Positions 1-7,637 of a stretch of 64,000 nt of DNA are shown here, one piece after another. The first letter of the stretch is position 1. Each line of letters opens with the position of its first letter. This DNA is from Aeromicrobium sp. Leaf245 (GTDB lineage: Bacteria; Actinomycetota; Actinomycetes; Propionibacteriales; Nocardioidaceae): NCBI RefSeq assembly GCF_942548115.1, contig NZ_OW824151.1:682001-746000 (forward strand). The letters run 5' to 3'. Below the pieces are notes generated by a model, which was not told the DNA's origin, made no database searches, and worked only from the letters and a program-made list of their open reading frames with translations. Position numbers and translations under genes: made by a program.

Positions 1-57
1 GGACTCGATCAGCGCCCAGCTCTCAGCGAGGTCGGGGGTGCGGTCGTCGTCGGTCAT
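1..57 (-). CDS. Start of an unidentified protein (partial, runs off left edge)
   Basis: Only the first 19 codons are present, reading MTDDDRTPDLAESWALIES from an ATG at 57. The N-terminus is acidic and polar, with no signal peptide. Its upstream side carries a duplicated CAAA-N4-TTTG site within 40 bp of the start codon, which suggests a tightly controlled and perhaps autoregulated gene. The fragment is too short to assign to a family. Confidence 0.45.
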   Translation of the reverse strand, partial: MTDDDRTPDLAESWALIES

Positions 58-66
58 GATGCGTCC

Positions 67-96
67 GCAAAGCAGTTTGTCATGCAAAGTAGTTTG
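67..96. promoter_or_regulatory. Duplicated dyad operator upstream of the leftmost gene
   Basis: Two 13-bp copies, GCAAAGCAGTTTG (67-79) and GCAAAGTAGTTTG (84-96), differ at one base and start 17 bp apart. Each contains a CAAA-N4-TTTG dyad. They lie 10-39 bp upstream of the minus-strand start codon at 57. The arrangement fits a pair of dimer-binding sites; the regulator is unknown. Confidence 0.5.
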
Positions 97-253
97 CACG
101 GACCCGCGGAGAAGGTCAAGACCGTGCGGGGTCCCGGGTGCTGTGCTCCCGCTGTGGAGTGCGCGAGGATGGAACCTCGCGGAGGTCGGGTCCGTTGGGC
201 TGGTTGACGACGCAACCACATCCGCGTCCCAGCCCGACTGACTGGAGAGACCC

Positions 254-718
254 ATGACCCTGCGCCGCCACCAGAAGGCCCTCCTGGCCCTGACGGCCAC
301 CTCGACCCTGCTCTTCACCGCCGCGTGCGGGAGCGACGCCGACTCCGACGCCGGCTCGTCCTCCTCGAGCTCGGCCACCAGCGCGGCCGCCGACGACAGC
401 GGGTCGTCCGAGGCTTCGGGCGACTACACGGCCGGCACCTACGAGGGCTCCGGCAGCTACTCCAACCCCGGCGGCACCTCCGAGGTCGACGTCGAGATCA
501 CCCTCGGCGACGGCGGCGTCATCGACGACGTGACGGTCACGCCCAAGGCGTCCGGCACCTCGAAGCAGTACCAGGAGAAGTTCGCCGGCGGCATCGCCGA
601 CGAGATCGTCGGCAAGAACATCGACGACATCGACGTCTCCAAGGTCGCAGGCTCGTCCCTCACGTCGGGCGGCTTCAACGAGGCCGTCGACCAGATCAAG
701 TCCGAAGCCCAGGCCTGA
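254..718 (+). CDS. FMN-binding domain lipoprotein
   Basis: A 154-residue exported protein. The N-terminal signal ends in a lipobox (FTAAC, Cys about residue 25), followed by a Ser/Ala-rich linker and an FMN-binding (NqrC/RnfG-like) domain. The motif SSLTSGGF near the C-terminus, with Thr137, resembles the site where ApbE attaches FMN covalently. The next gene encodes ApbE and the one after a membrane flavoreductase, so it probably acts as the extracytoplasmic flavin carrier of one electron-transfer chain. The start has a GGAGAG ribosome site about 6 nt upstream. The family call is firm; flavinylation of Thr137 is inferred. Confidence 0.85.
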   Translation: MTLRRHQKALLALTATSTLLFTAACGSDADSDAGSSSSSSATSAAADDSGSSEASGDYTAGTYEGSGSYSNPGGTSEVDVEITLGDGGVIDDVTVTPKASGTSKQYQEKFAGGIADEIVGKNIDDIDVSKVAGSSLTSGGFNEAVDQIKSEAQA

Positions 719-738
719 GCCCCACCGGGGTCCGACGC

Positions 739-1620
739 ATGGCGACCTGGACGTTCGAGGCCATCGGGACGCGGTGGGCGGTCGACACCGCGCAGCCGCT
801 GGCTCCGGGCGTCCAGGTCGACGTGCTCGCCGTCATCGAGCGGTTCGACCGGGCGTGGTCGCGGTTCCGCGGCGACTCCGTGGTCACGGCCATGTCGCAG
901 CAGGCGGGGACCTGGCGCGACGTCGAGTCCGCCGCGCTCCTGCTCGACCTCTACGACGGCCTGCACGCCGCGACCGACGGTGCGGTGACGCCCCTGGTGG
1001 GCCGCTCGCTCGTGGCGCTCGGCTACGACGCCGACTACTCCCTCAGGCCCACCGGTGCCGACGCGGTGCCCGAGGACTGGGCGGCGCTTCGGCGTGACGG
1101 CGCCGTCGTGGCCGACGTCGACGGGACCGTCCGCACCGACCGTCCGCTGCTGCTCGACGTCGGGGCGGCAGGCAAGGGCCTGCTCGTCGACCTCGTGGCG
1201 GTCGTCCTGGAGAACCGTGGGCTGAACGCGTTCGCCGTCGATGCCAGCGGCGACCTCTACCACCGCGGCTCGGCGCCGATCAGGGTCGCGCTGGAGCACC
1301 CGGCCGACCCGACGAAGGCCATCGGTGTCCTGGAGCTGGAGCCCGAGCAGGCCCTCTGCGCATCTGCGGTGAACCGTCGGACCTGGGGCGACGGCCTGCA
1401 CCACGTGGTCGACGGTCGCACCGGTCTCCCGACGGACGACGTGGTGGCCACGTGGACCCTCGTCGAGCACTCGTGCATGCAGGCCGACGGCCTGGCCACC
1501 GCGCACTTCTTCGCCGATCCCGAGGTCCTGATGGACCTGCACCCGCACCACTTCGTCCGCATCCACGCCGACGGTCGCGTCCTGCGGTCGCCCGACCTCC
1601 CTGGGGAGCTGTTCACATGA
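739..1620 (+). CDS. apbE: FAD:protein FMN transferase (ApbE family)
   Basis: A 293-residue ApbE-family protein. In this family FMN is transferred from FAD to a Thr of a target protein with Mg2+. Supporting motifs are the N-terminal FEAIGTRWAV, the DVGAAGKGLLVD segment (typical D-x-G-x-x-x-K-G), and the C-terminal GLHHVVDGRTG and MQADGLATAHF segments. The ATG at 739 gives a protein beginning MATWTFEAIGTRW, the usual family start. It lies 20 bp after the FMN-binding lipoprotein and overlaps the next gene by ATGA, so the three form one operon with the lipoprotein as the obvious substrate. No signal peptide is visible. Confidence 0.88.
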   Translation: MATWTFEAIGTRWAVDTAQPLAPGVQVDVLAVIERFDRAWSRFRGDSVVTAMSQQAGTWRDVESAALLLDLYDGLHAATDGAVTPLVGRSLVALGYDADYSLRPTGADAVPEDWAALRRDGAVVADVDGTVRTDRPLLLDVGAAGKGLLVDLVAVVLENRGLNAFAVDASGDLYHRGSAPIRVALEHPADPTKAIGVLELEPEQALCASAVNRRTWGDGLHHVVDGRTGLPTDDVVATWTLVEHSCMQADGLATAHFFADPEVLMDLHPHHFVRIHADGRVLRSPDLPGELFT

Positions 1621-3233
1621 CTCGAAGCACGACGACGCGGTCTCGTCCGAGCATCGACGGGCTCCTCGGCCGCGTCACGATGTACCGGCTCGTCACGATC
1701 GTGCTGGCCGTGGTCGCGGCGGTGTACGTGGTGTTCACGGCGACCGGCGTGATCGAGGGGCTCTCCACCGTCGGCAACCTGGTGGCGCTCGCGGTGCTGC
1801 TGGTCGCCTCGGTCGGGTCGAACCGCCTGCTCGGCCTCGTGTGGCGCCTGAAGCCGCACGACGAGTCGGCGGTGATCACGGCACTCCTGCTGTTCTTCCT
1901 GTTCGCCCCGCTCCCCGAGGCGGCCGGGGGCGACGGTGCGGGTGTCGGCGCCGCGAACCTCGCCTGGCTCGCAGTCGCGGCGGTGCTGGCGAACGCGTCG
2001 AAGTACCTCCTGGCCTGGCGGGGGCGGCACGTGCTCAACCCGGCCGCCGCCGGCGCGCTGCTCGTCGTCGTCGTGCAGTGGGCGGTGGGTCGGGAGTCCA
2101 GCATCAACGCGTTGTGGCAGACCGCGGCCACCGAGGCGCTGGCCCCGTTCGTCGCCGTCGGCGCCCTGCTGGTGCTCTGGCGGACACGTCGGCTCGACGT
2201 CGGTCTGGTGTTCGCGGTGGTCGCGTTCGCCATGGTGCTGACCGGCCTCACGGCGGGCTTCGGCACGCCGTTGTCCCAGGCGTGGCAGACGGCGCTGTAC
2301 TCCTACCCGATCCTGTTCATGGCGGGCTTCATGGTGAGCGAGCCGCTCACCCTGCCGCCGCGGCGCGGGCAGCAGCTGGTCGTGGCCGCCGTCATGGGCG
2401 TCCTCCTCGGATTCCCGACGTTCGCGTCGGTCCTCGACGTCACCCCGCCCACGTGGGGGCCGCTCTCGATGACGCCGGAGCTCGCGATCGTGCTGGGCAA
2501 CGTGGTGGCGTTCGCCTTCGCCCGGCGGACCGGCGTGGTGCTGGAGTCCGCGGGCGCGCGTCGGCTGGCCGGCGACACGTGGGAGGTCACCTTCCGCCCC
2601 CGCCGCCGGGTGCGCTTCGAGCCCGGCCAGTACCTCGAGCTGCACCTCCCGCACGCCGGTGCCGACCGCCGCGGCGTGCGGCGGGTGTTCAGCATCAGCT
2701 CGCCCCCGCAGTCCGACGACCTGCGCATCGCGATCCGGGTGCCCGAGCCCGCGTCCTCGTTCAAGCGGGCGCTGGTGGACCTCGACGCGGGACAGCGGGT
2801 GCGCGCGACGGGGGTCCACGGAGACTTCGTGTGGCCGCGCGACGCGAGCCGACGCGGCGGGAAGTCGCTCCTGCTCGTGGCCGGCGGCATCGGGGTGACA
2901 CCGTTCCTGAGCCAGCTGCGCTCGGGCGAGGCCCGCGACGTGGTGCTCGTCTACGGCGTGCCCGACGGCGACGCGGTCCCGTACCGCGACGAGCTGGTGG
3001 CCACCGGCGTGCGGGTGGTGCTGGTCTCGCCGGAGCCCCCGGGCGACCTGCCCGACGGCTGGGTCCACGTGGCGGCCCCGTTCGTCACCGGCGAGACGAT
3101 CGACGAGGCGGTGCCCGACGCGGCCTCGCGCACGGCGTACGTGTCCGGTCCGCCCGCGATGGTCGCCGGCGTCCGGTCCGCCCTGCGTTCCCGCTGCGCG
3201 GGTGTGCGGACGGACTACTTCTCGGGGTACTGA
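1617..3233 (+). CDS. Membrane flavoreductase: NqrB/RnfD-like membrane domain fused to FAD/NAD(P)-binding reductase
   Basis: 538 residues. The first ~310 hold about ten hydrophobic segments resembling the NqrB/RnfD membrane subunit, including the short LNPAAAG stretch. The C-terminal half is a ferredoxin-reductase-like module with an FAD-site motif (RVFSISSPP), a nucleotide-site motif (GGIGVTPFLSQL) and a terminal YVSGPPAMV. It probably moves electrons from cytoplasmic NAD(P)H across the membrane to the flavinylated lipoprotein encoded two genes upstream. It overlaps apbE by 4 nt (ATGA), implying translational coupling. The terminal electron acceptor cannot be read from sequence. Confidence 0.82.
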   Translation: MTRSTTTRSRPSIDGLLGRVTMYRLVTIVLAVVAAVYVVFTATGVIEGLSTVGNLVALAVLLVASVGSNRLLGLVWRLKPHDESAVITALLLFFLFAPLPEAAGGDGAGVGAANLAWLAVAAVLANASKYLLAWRGRHVLNPAAAGALLVVVVQWAVGRESSINALWQTAATEALAPFVAVGALLVLWRTRRLDVGLVFAVVAFAMVLTGLTAGFGTPLSQAWQTALYSYPILFMAGFMVSEPLTLPPRRGQQLVVAAVMGVLLGFPTFASVLDVTPPTWGPLSMTPELAIVLGNVVAFAFARRTGVVLESAGARRLAGDTWEVTFRPRRRVRFEPGQYLELHLPHAGADRRGVRRVFSISSPPQSDDLRIAIRVPEPASSFKRALVDLDAGQRVRATGVHGDFVWPRDASRRGGKSLLLVAGGIGVTPFLSQLRSGEARDVVLVYGVPDGDAVPYRDELVATGVRVVLVSPEPPGDLPDGWVHVAAPFVTGETIDEAVPDAASRTAYVSGPPAMVAGVRSALRSRCAGVRTDYFSGY

Positions 3234-3363
3234 CCTGCGGCTGCGCCGACGTCGGCTCCGGGTGGACCTGCGGCTGCGTCGGCGCGGTGGGTGTGGCCCT
3301 GCGGCTGCGTCGGCGCGGCTCCGTGGGGACGTGCTGCTGCGTCGGCGCGGCTCCGTGGGGAGG
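3234..3363. repeat. Four imperfect ~32-bp tandem repeats
   Basis: Copies start at 3234, 3267, 3298 and 3330, each built on a CTGCGGCTGCGTCGGCGCGG-like core followed by a CTCCGTGGGGA-like tail. They begin one base after the stop of the flavoreductase gene and end at the forward CCGAAAGGGCCTCGAC module. Related CTGCTGCGT-rich stretches precede the same module in the other two repeat blocks of the window (15.7 and 46.2 kb). There are no unique spacers, so this is not a CRISPR array. Confidence 0.75.
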
Positions 3364-3369
3364 CGGTCC

Positions 3370-3613
3370 CCGAAAGGGCCTCGACGGGACGGCGGCGCGG
3401 CGCTCGGCCGAGCACCCCGGCCCCGGCCGTGCGTCTTGACGCCTTCCGGTCGGTCTCTGCCGCAGGAACCGACGTCACCGCGTCAGATCGCGTTTCGGAC
3501 AGTTCCGGGGCGGTCGAGGGTCCCCGAATGCCCCGGAACTGTCCGAAACGGAAGCCGCAGTCCGAGGACTCGCCCGCGTCGCTGGTGCCGTCCGGTCGAG
3601 GCCTTTTCGGAGG
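3370..3613. repeat. Dispersed repeat block A: inverted module pair enclosing a perfect hairpin
   Basis: A forward module (CCGAAAGGGCCTCGACGGG, from 3371) is mirrored by an inverted copy at 3592-3613 (CCGGTCGAGGCCTTTTCGG). Beyond that, CGCAGCCGACGCAGCCG is the inverse of the upstream tandem unit, so the block is bounded by inverted repeats. Between them lies a 60-nt hairpin (3491-3550) with perfect 21-bp arms and an 18-nt loop. The same module recurs at 15845, 16246 and 46309. No coding signal is seen. Confidence 0.75.
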
Positions 3614-3686
3614 CCGCCGCGACGACGACCGCAGCCGACGCAGCCGAAGGCCGAGGCTCGGGCAGGCCTTCGAGACCTGGCTGCGG

Positions 3687-3746
3687 CGTTCCGGACAGTT
3701 GTGTGGCGGTCGAGGGGTCCCGAATGCCCCGGAAGTGTCCGAAACG
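3687..3746. repeat. Second, degenerate copy of the 60-nt palindrome
   Basis: This 60-nt segment aligns end to end with the hairpin at 3491-3550 and keeps the loop sequence CGGTCGAGG and the right arm GCCCCGGAAGTGTCCGAAAC. The left arm has diverged (CGTTCCGGACAGTTGTGTGG), so the hairpin is imperfect. It ends 13 bp before the clpB HAIR element and may serve as an upstream boundary, but I see no direct evidence of function. Confidence 0.7.
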
Positions 3747-3759
3747 GATGGACTCCAAA

Positions 3760-3780
3760 GTTGAGTGGAATGGACTCAAC
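3760..3780 (+). promoter_or_regulatory. HAIR element (HspR operator) and promoter of clpB
   Basis: GTTGAGT-N7-ACTCAAC is a perfect 7-bp inverted repeat matching the HspR-associated inverted repeat (CTTGAGT-N7-ACTCAAG) except in the outermost pair. TTGAGT (3761-3766) can serve as a -35 hexamer, with CATGAT at 3784-3789 as a -10 after a 17-bp spacer, so a bound repressor would cover the promoter. HspR control of clpB is established in Streptomyces and mycobacteria; no hspR gene is in this window. Confidence 0.82.
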
Positions 3781-3845
3781 TCTCATGATGTTGTACCTGA
3801 TGTACGGCGAACCGCGCCGACGGAAGGACGCACCAGGAGCAGCCC

Positions 3846-6461
3846 ATGGACCTCTCGAACCTCACCACCCGCAGCCAGCAGGCGCTGGCCGCCGCGATGC
3901 AGCAGGCCGCAGCCGCCGGGAACCCGGCCATCGAGCCGGCTCACGTGCTCACGGCCCTGCTCGCCCAGGACGGCGGCACCGCCGCACCCCTGCTGCAGGC
4001 CGCCGGCGTCGACGTCGCGGTCGTGAGGTCCGAGCTCAAGGCAGCGGTCGACGCGCTGCCGTCCGCATCGGGCACCAGCGTCCAGAACCCCGGGCTGTCC
4101 CGCAGCACGCACGAGGTGCTGCAGCGCGCCGCCGACCTCGCCGGCGAGCTGGGTGACGAGTACATCTCGACCGAGCACCTCGCCGTGGGCGTCGCCACCG
4201 TCGCCTCGTCCGCCAAGGACGTGCTCGCCAAGCACGGCGCCACGCCCGACGCCCTCGGTGCCGCGTTCGAGACCGTCCGGGGCGGGGCCCGTGTCACCAG
4301 CGCCGACGCCGAGGACACGTACCAGGCGCTCGAGAAGTACGGCGTGGACCTGACGGCCGTGGCCCGCGAGGGCAAGCTCGACCCCGTCATCGGCCGCGAC
4401 GCCGAGATCCGTCGGGTCGTGCAGGTGCTGAGCCGTCGCACCAAGAACAACCCGGTGCTCATCGGCGAGCCCGGTGTCGGCAAGACGGCCGTCGTCGAGG
4501 GTCTGGCCCAGCGCATCGTCGACGGCGACGTGCCGGAGTCGCTGCGCGGCCGTCGGCTCATCAGCCTCGACCTCGGCGCGATGGTGGCCGGCGCCAAGTA
4601 CCGCGGTGAGTTCGAGGAGCGGCTCAAGGCCGTGCTCGAGGAGATCAAGGCCTCCGACGGCCAGGTCATCACCTTCATCGACGAGCTGCACACCGTCGTG
4701 GGCGCCGGCGCCACCGGCGACTCCGCCATGGACGCCGGCAACATGCTGAAGCCGATGCTGGCGCGCGGCGAGCTGCGCATGATCGGCGCGACCACGCTCG
4801 ACGAGTACCGCGAGAACGTCGAGAAGGACCCGGCGCTGGAGCGCCGCTTCCAGCAGGTGCTCGTCGGCGAGCCGTCCGTCGAGGACACCATCGCGATCCT
4901 GCGTGGTCTGAAGGAGCGGTACGAGGCCCACCACAAGGTCGCCATCGCCGACGCCGCGCTCGTCGCGGCCGCGGCCCTCTCCGACCGGTACATCCCCGGT
5001 CGCCAGCTGCCAGACAAGGCCATCGACCTGGTCGACGAGGCCGGGTCGCGCCTGCGCATGGAGATCGACTCCAGCCCGGTCGAGATCGACGAGCTGCGCC
5101 GCGCGGTGGACCGCCTGCGCATGGAGGAGCTGCACCTGCAGAACGAGAGCGACGACGCGAGCCGCGACCGCCTCGACAAGCTGCGTGGCGAGCTGGCCGA
5201 CAAGCAGGAGACCCTGCGGGCGCTCGAGCAGCGGTGGGAGAGCGAGAAGCAGAGCCTGAACGCCGTCGGCGAGATCAAGGAGCGCATCGACGAGGTGCGC
5301 ATCGCCGCCGACCGCGCCCAGCGCGACGGCGACCTCGAGACGGCCGCGCGGCTGCTCTACAGCGAGATCCCCACCATGGAGGCGCAGCTGGCCGCGGCCC
5401 AGGAGGCCGAGTCGGCGCGCGAGTCCGGCGACGGCGAGGACCGGCTGGTGAACGAGGAGGTCACGGCCGACGAGATCGCCGAGGTGGTCGCGGCGTGGAC
5501 CGGCATCCCCACGGGCCGTCTGCTCGAGGGCGAGACGGGCAAGCTCCTGCGCATGGAGGACGAGCTGGGCAAGCGGCTCATCGGCCAGCGCGAGGCGGTC
5601 ACCGCCGTCTCCGACGCGGTGCGACGCAGCCGGGCCGGCATCGCCGACCCCGACCGCCCGACCGGGTCGTTCCTGTTCCTCGGTCCCACCGGCGTCGGCA
5701 AGACCGAGCTGGCCAAGACGCTGGCCGAGTTCCTGTTCGACGACGAGCGCGCGATGGTGCGCATCGACATGAGCGAGTACGCCGAGAAGCACGCCGTCTC
5801 GCGGCTCGTCGGTGCCCCTCCCGGCTACGTCGGCTACGACGAGGGCGGCCAGCTGACCGAGGCGGTCCGACGTCGGCCCTACTCGGTGGTGCTGCTCGAC
5901 GAGGTCGAGAAGGCGCACCCGGAGGTCTTCGACATCCTCCTGCAGGTGCTCGACGACGGCCGGCTCACCGACGGGCAGGGCCGGACGGTCGACTTCCGCA
6001 ACGTCATCCTCATCCTCACCTCGAACCTGGGCTCGGCGTTCCTGGCCGACCCGGCGCTGGACGACGCGGCGAAGAGGAGCGCGGTGATGGACGTGGTCAA
6101 GGCCTCGTTCAAGCCGGAGTTCCTGAACCGACTCGACGAGATCGTGACGTTCGAGCCGCTGGGCACGGCGGAGCTGACGCACATCGTGGACCTGCAGCTG
6201 GCCTCGCTCGGTCGACGCCTGGAGGCGCGGCGCATCACGCTCGACGTGACCGACGCCGCCAAGGAGTGGCTGGCGCTCACCGGCTGGGACCCGGCGTACG
6301 GGGCCCGTCCGCTGCGCCGGCTCGTGCAGCAGGCCATCGGCGACCGGCTCGCGAAGGCGCTGCTGGCCGGCGAGGTCCGCGACGGCGACACGGTGCGGGT
6401 CGACCGCGAGGTGGGCGCCGACGGGCTCCCCGTCGACGCGCTCTCGGTGCGGGCCGGCTGA
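3846..6461 (+). CDS. clpB: ATP-dependent protein disaggregase ClpB
   Basis: 871 residues, full length for ClpB. The order is an N-terminal Clp repeat domain, the first AAA+ module (Walker A GEPGVGKT at 207-214, Walker B ITFIDELH), a charged coiled-coil middle domain (roughly 400-530), and the second AAA+ module (GPTGVGKT at 613-620, [12 protein letters not shown]). The coiled-coil M domain separates it from ClpA and ClpX. It rescues aggregated protein together with DnaK. An AGGAG site lies about 8 nt before the ATG, and an HspR-type operator sits about 65 bp upstream, so heat-shock control is expected. Transcription probably ends at the hairpin at 6472-6498. Confidence 0.97.
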   Translation: MDLSNLTTRSQQALAAAMQQAAAAGNPAIEPAHVLTALLAQDGGTAAPLLQAAGVDVAVVRSELKAAVDALPSASGTSVQNPGLSRSTHEVLQRAADLAGELGDEYISTEHLAVGVATVASSAKDVLAKHGATPDALGAAFETVRGGARVTSADAEDTYQALEKYGVDLTAVAREGKLDPVIGRDAEIRRVVQVLSRRTKNNPVLIGEPGVGKTAVVEGLAQRIVDGDVPESLRGRRLISLDLGAMVAGAKYRGEFEERLKAVLEEIKASDGQVITFIDELHTVVGAGATGDSAMDAGNMLKPMLARGELRMIGATTLDEYRENVEKDPALERRFQQVLVGEPSVEDTIAILRGLKERYEAHHKVAIADAALVAAAALSDRYIPGRQLPDKAIDLVDEAGSRLRMEIDSSPVEIDELRRAVDRLRMEELHLQNESDDASRDRLDKLRGELADKQETLRALEQRWESEKQSLNAVGEIKERIDEVRIAADRAQRDGDLETAARLLYSEIPTMEAQLAAAQEAESARESGDGEDRLVNEEVTADEIAEVVAAWTGIPTGRLLEGETGKLLRMEDELGKRLIGQREAVTAVSDAVRRSRAGIADPDRPTGSFLFLGPTGVGKTELAKTLAEFLFDDERAMVRIDMSEYAEKHAVSRLVGAPPGYVGYDEGGQLTEAVRRRPYSVVLLDEVEKAHPEVFDILLQVLDDGRLTDGQGRTVDFRNVILILTSNLGSAFLADPALDDAAKRSAVMDVVKASFKPEFLNRLDEIVTFEPLGTAELTHIVDLQLASLGRRLEARRITLDVTDAAKEWLALTGWDPAYGARPLRRLVQQAIGDRLAKALLAGEVRDGDTVRVDREVGADGLPVDALSVRAG

Positions 6462-6471
6462 GGCACTCGAC

Positions 6472-6498
6472 CCCCGCCGCGGCCTGGCCGCGGCGGGG
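6472..6498 (+). terminator. GC-rich hairpin after clpB
   Basis: CCCCGCCGCGGCC and GGCCGCGGCGGGG are perfect 13-nt arms around a single T, which forms a 12-bp stem with a 3-nt loop. It starts 10 bp after the clpB stop. No U-run follows, which is common for actinobacterial terminators. Confidence 0.65.
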
Positions 6499-6533
6499 TC
6501 TGCCGTGGGGGCCGCCTCGTTAGGGTGGGGCCC

Positions 6534-7574
6534 ATGGCAGACCGCCCGCCGAGACCTCAGGCCCTGACCCTCACCTGCATCTTCGTGGGCGTGGGGTCGG
6601 CGCTCCTGCTCGTGAACCTGGTCTCGACGTTGTCGTCCTGGGGCTCCATCGAGCTGCAGGACGCGGTGCGCGAGGCGCTGGCCACCGAGCCGCTCAAGGA
6701 GGCCGGGATCGGCCTCGACCAGGCTCTCGACGCCCTTCGGTACGCCGCCTACGTGGGCGTCGTGCTCACGGCCTCCGGAGCCGTCTTCGCGCTCTACGCC
6801 GCCCGAGGTCATCGGACGTCGCGGATCATGCTGACCATCCTGTGCGGCCTGGCGTTCCTGGTCTTCGCGGCGATCGGGCTCCCGGGACTGCTCCCGGCCG
6901 CCTTCGCCGGCGTGTGCGGATGGTCGCTGTGGACGGCCGAGTCGCGGCGCTGGTTCGACCAGGTGAACGGGCGGGCCGTGCCCGCTCTCGCGACGGCCAC
7001 CCGCACCGGCGCAGCGGATCCCTTCGCCGCCGTGCCGCCGTCGTCGACGCCCGAGGCAGGGGCTCCTGCGGCCTTCCCGTCCGACGGCGAGCAGTCCGCG
7101 ACCCCCGCCCCGACGCACCCCGTGCCGTCGCGCCCGGCCTCCGCCGCTCGACCGCGATCGGTCACCGTCGCCGTGGTCACCACCGTCGTCTCGTGCGCCG
7201 TGGTCGGCTTCTTCGGCCTGATCGCCCTGCTGGTGTCGACGATCGGAGCCGACGCCTACCGGTCCGCGCTCTCCGAGCCCGGGATGGCGCAGGACTGGCT
7301 CCGCTCCGCCGGGGTCGACGCCGACCAGGTCATCGGGCTGCTGCGTCTGTCGTCGACGGTCTGGCTCGTGCTCAGCGCCGTCGGCCTGGCCGCCGCGATC
7401 GCCACCGCCAAGCGGATGTCTGCCGGCGTCGTCGCCCTGAGGATCGTCGCGGCCCTGACGGTCGGCGTGTCCGTCTTCTTCCTCCCGCTCGGCATCGTCA
7501 CGGCTGCGGCGGCCGTCGTCGTGGTCGTGCAGCTACGCCGTCCCGACGCGCGCGCCTGGCTCGCGCGGGCGTGA
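6534..7574 (+). CDS. Unrecognised six-helix membrane protein
   Basis: 346 residues beginning MADRPPRPQALTLTCIF. Three hydrophobic helices in the first ~130 residues and three more after about residue 210 are separated by a Pro/Ala/Ser-rich, probably cytoplasmic linker. I do not recognise the family. The ATG at 6534 is chosen over an upstream in-frame ATG at 6525 because TAGGGT (6521-6526) lies exactly 7 bp before it, the arrangement of a leaderless -10 promoter. It stands alone between clpB and ndh. Confidence 0.72.
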   Translation: MADRPPRPQALTLTCIFVGVGSALLLVNLVSTLSSWGSIELQDAVREALATEPLKEAGIGLDQALDALRYAAYVGVVLTASGAVFALYAARGHRTSRIMLTILCGLAFLVFAAIGLPGLLPAAFAGVCGWSLWTAESRRWFDQVNGRAVPALATATRTGAADPFAAVPPSSTPEAGAPAAFPSDGEQSATPAPTHPVPSRPASAARPRSVTVAVVTTVVSCAVVGFFGLIALLVSTIGADAYRSALSEPGMAQDWLRSAGVDADQVIGLLRLSSTVWLVLSAVGLAAAIATAKRMSAGVVALRIVAALTVGVSVFFLPLGIVTAAAAVVVVVQLRRPDARAWLARA

Positions 7575-7637
7575 CCGGGCTCACTGACCCCCTCGTCGGG
7601 AGGCGGCCCCCGGAGCGGCGCGAGTAGAGTCTGAGGC

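Noticed and set aside
3234..3363. Possible CRISPR array
   Set aside because: The four units are direct, adjacent repeats of 31-34 bp with no unique spacers, and no cas gene is present.
3783..7118. 1111-codon open frame antisense to clpB
   Set aside because: It mirrors clpB on the opposite strand, has low-complexity Arg/Leu/Gly composition and no motif. Long antisense frames are expected at this GC content.
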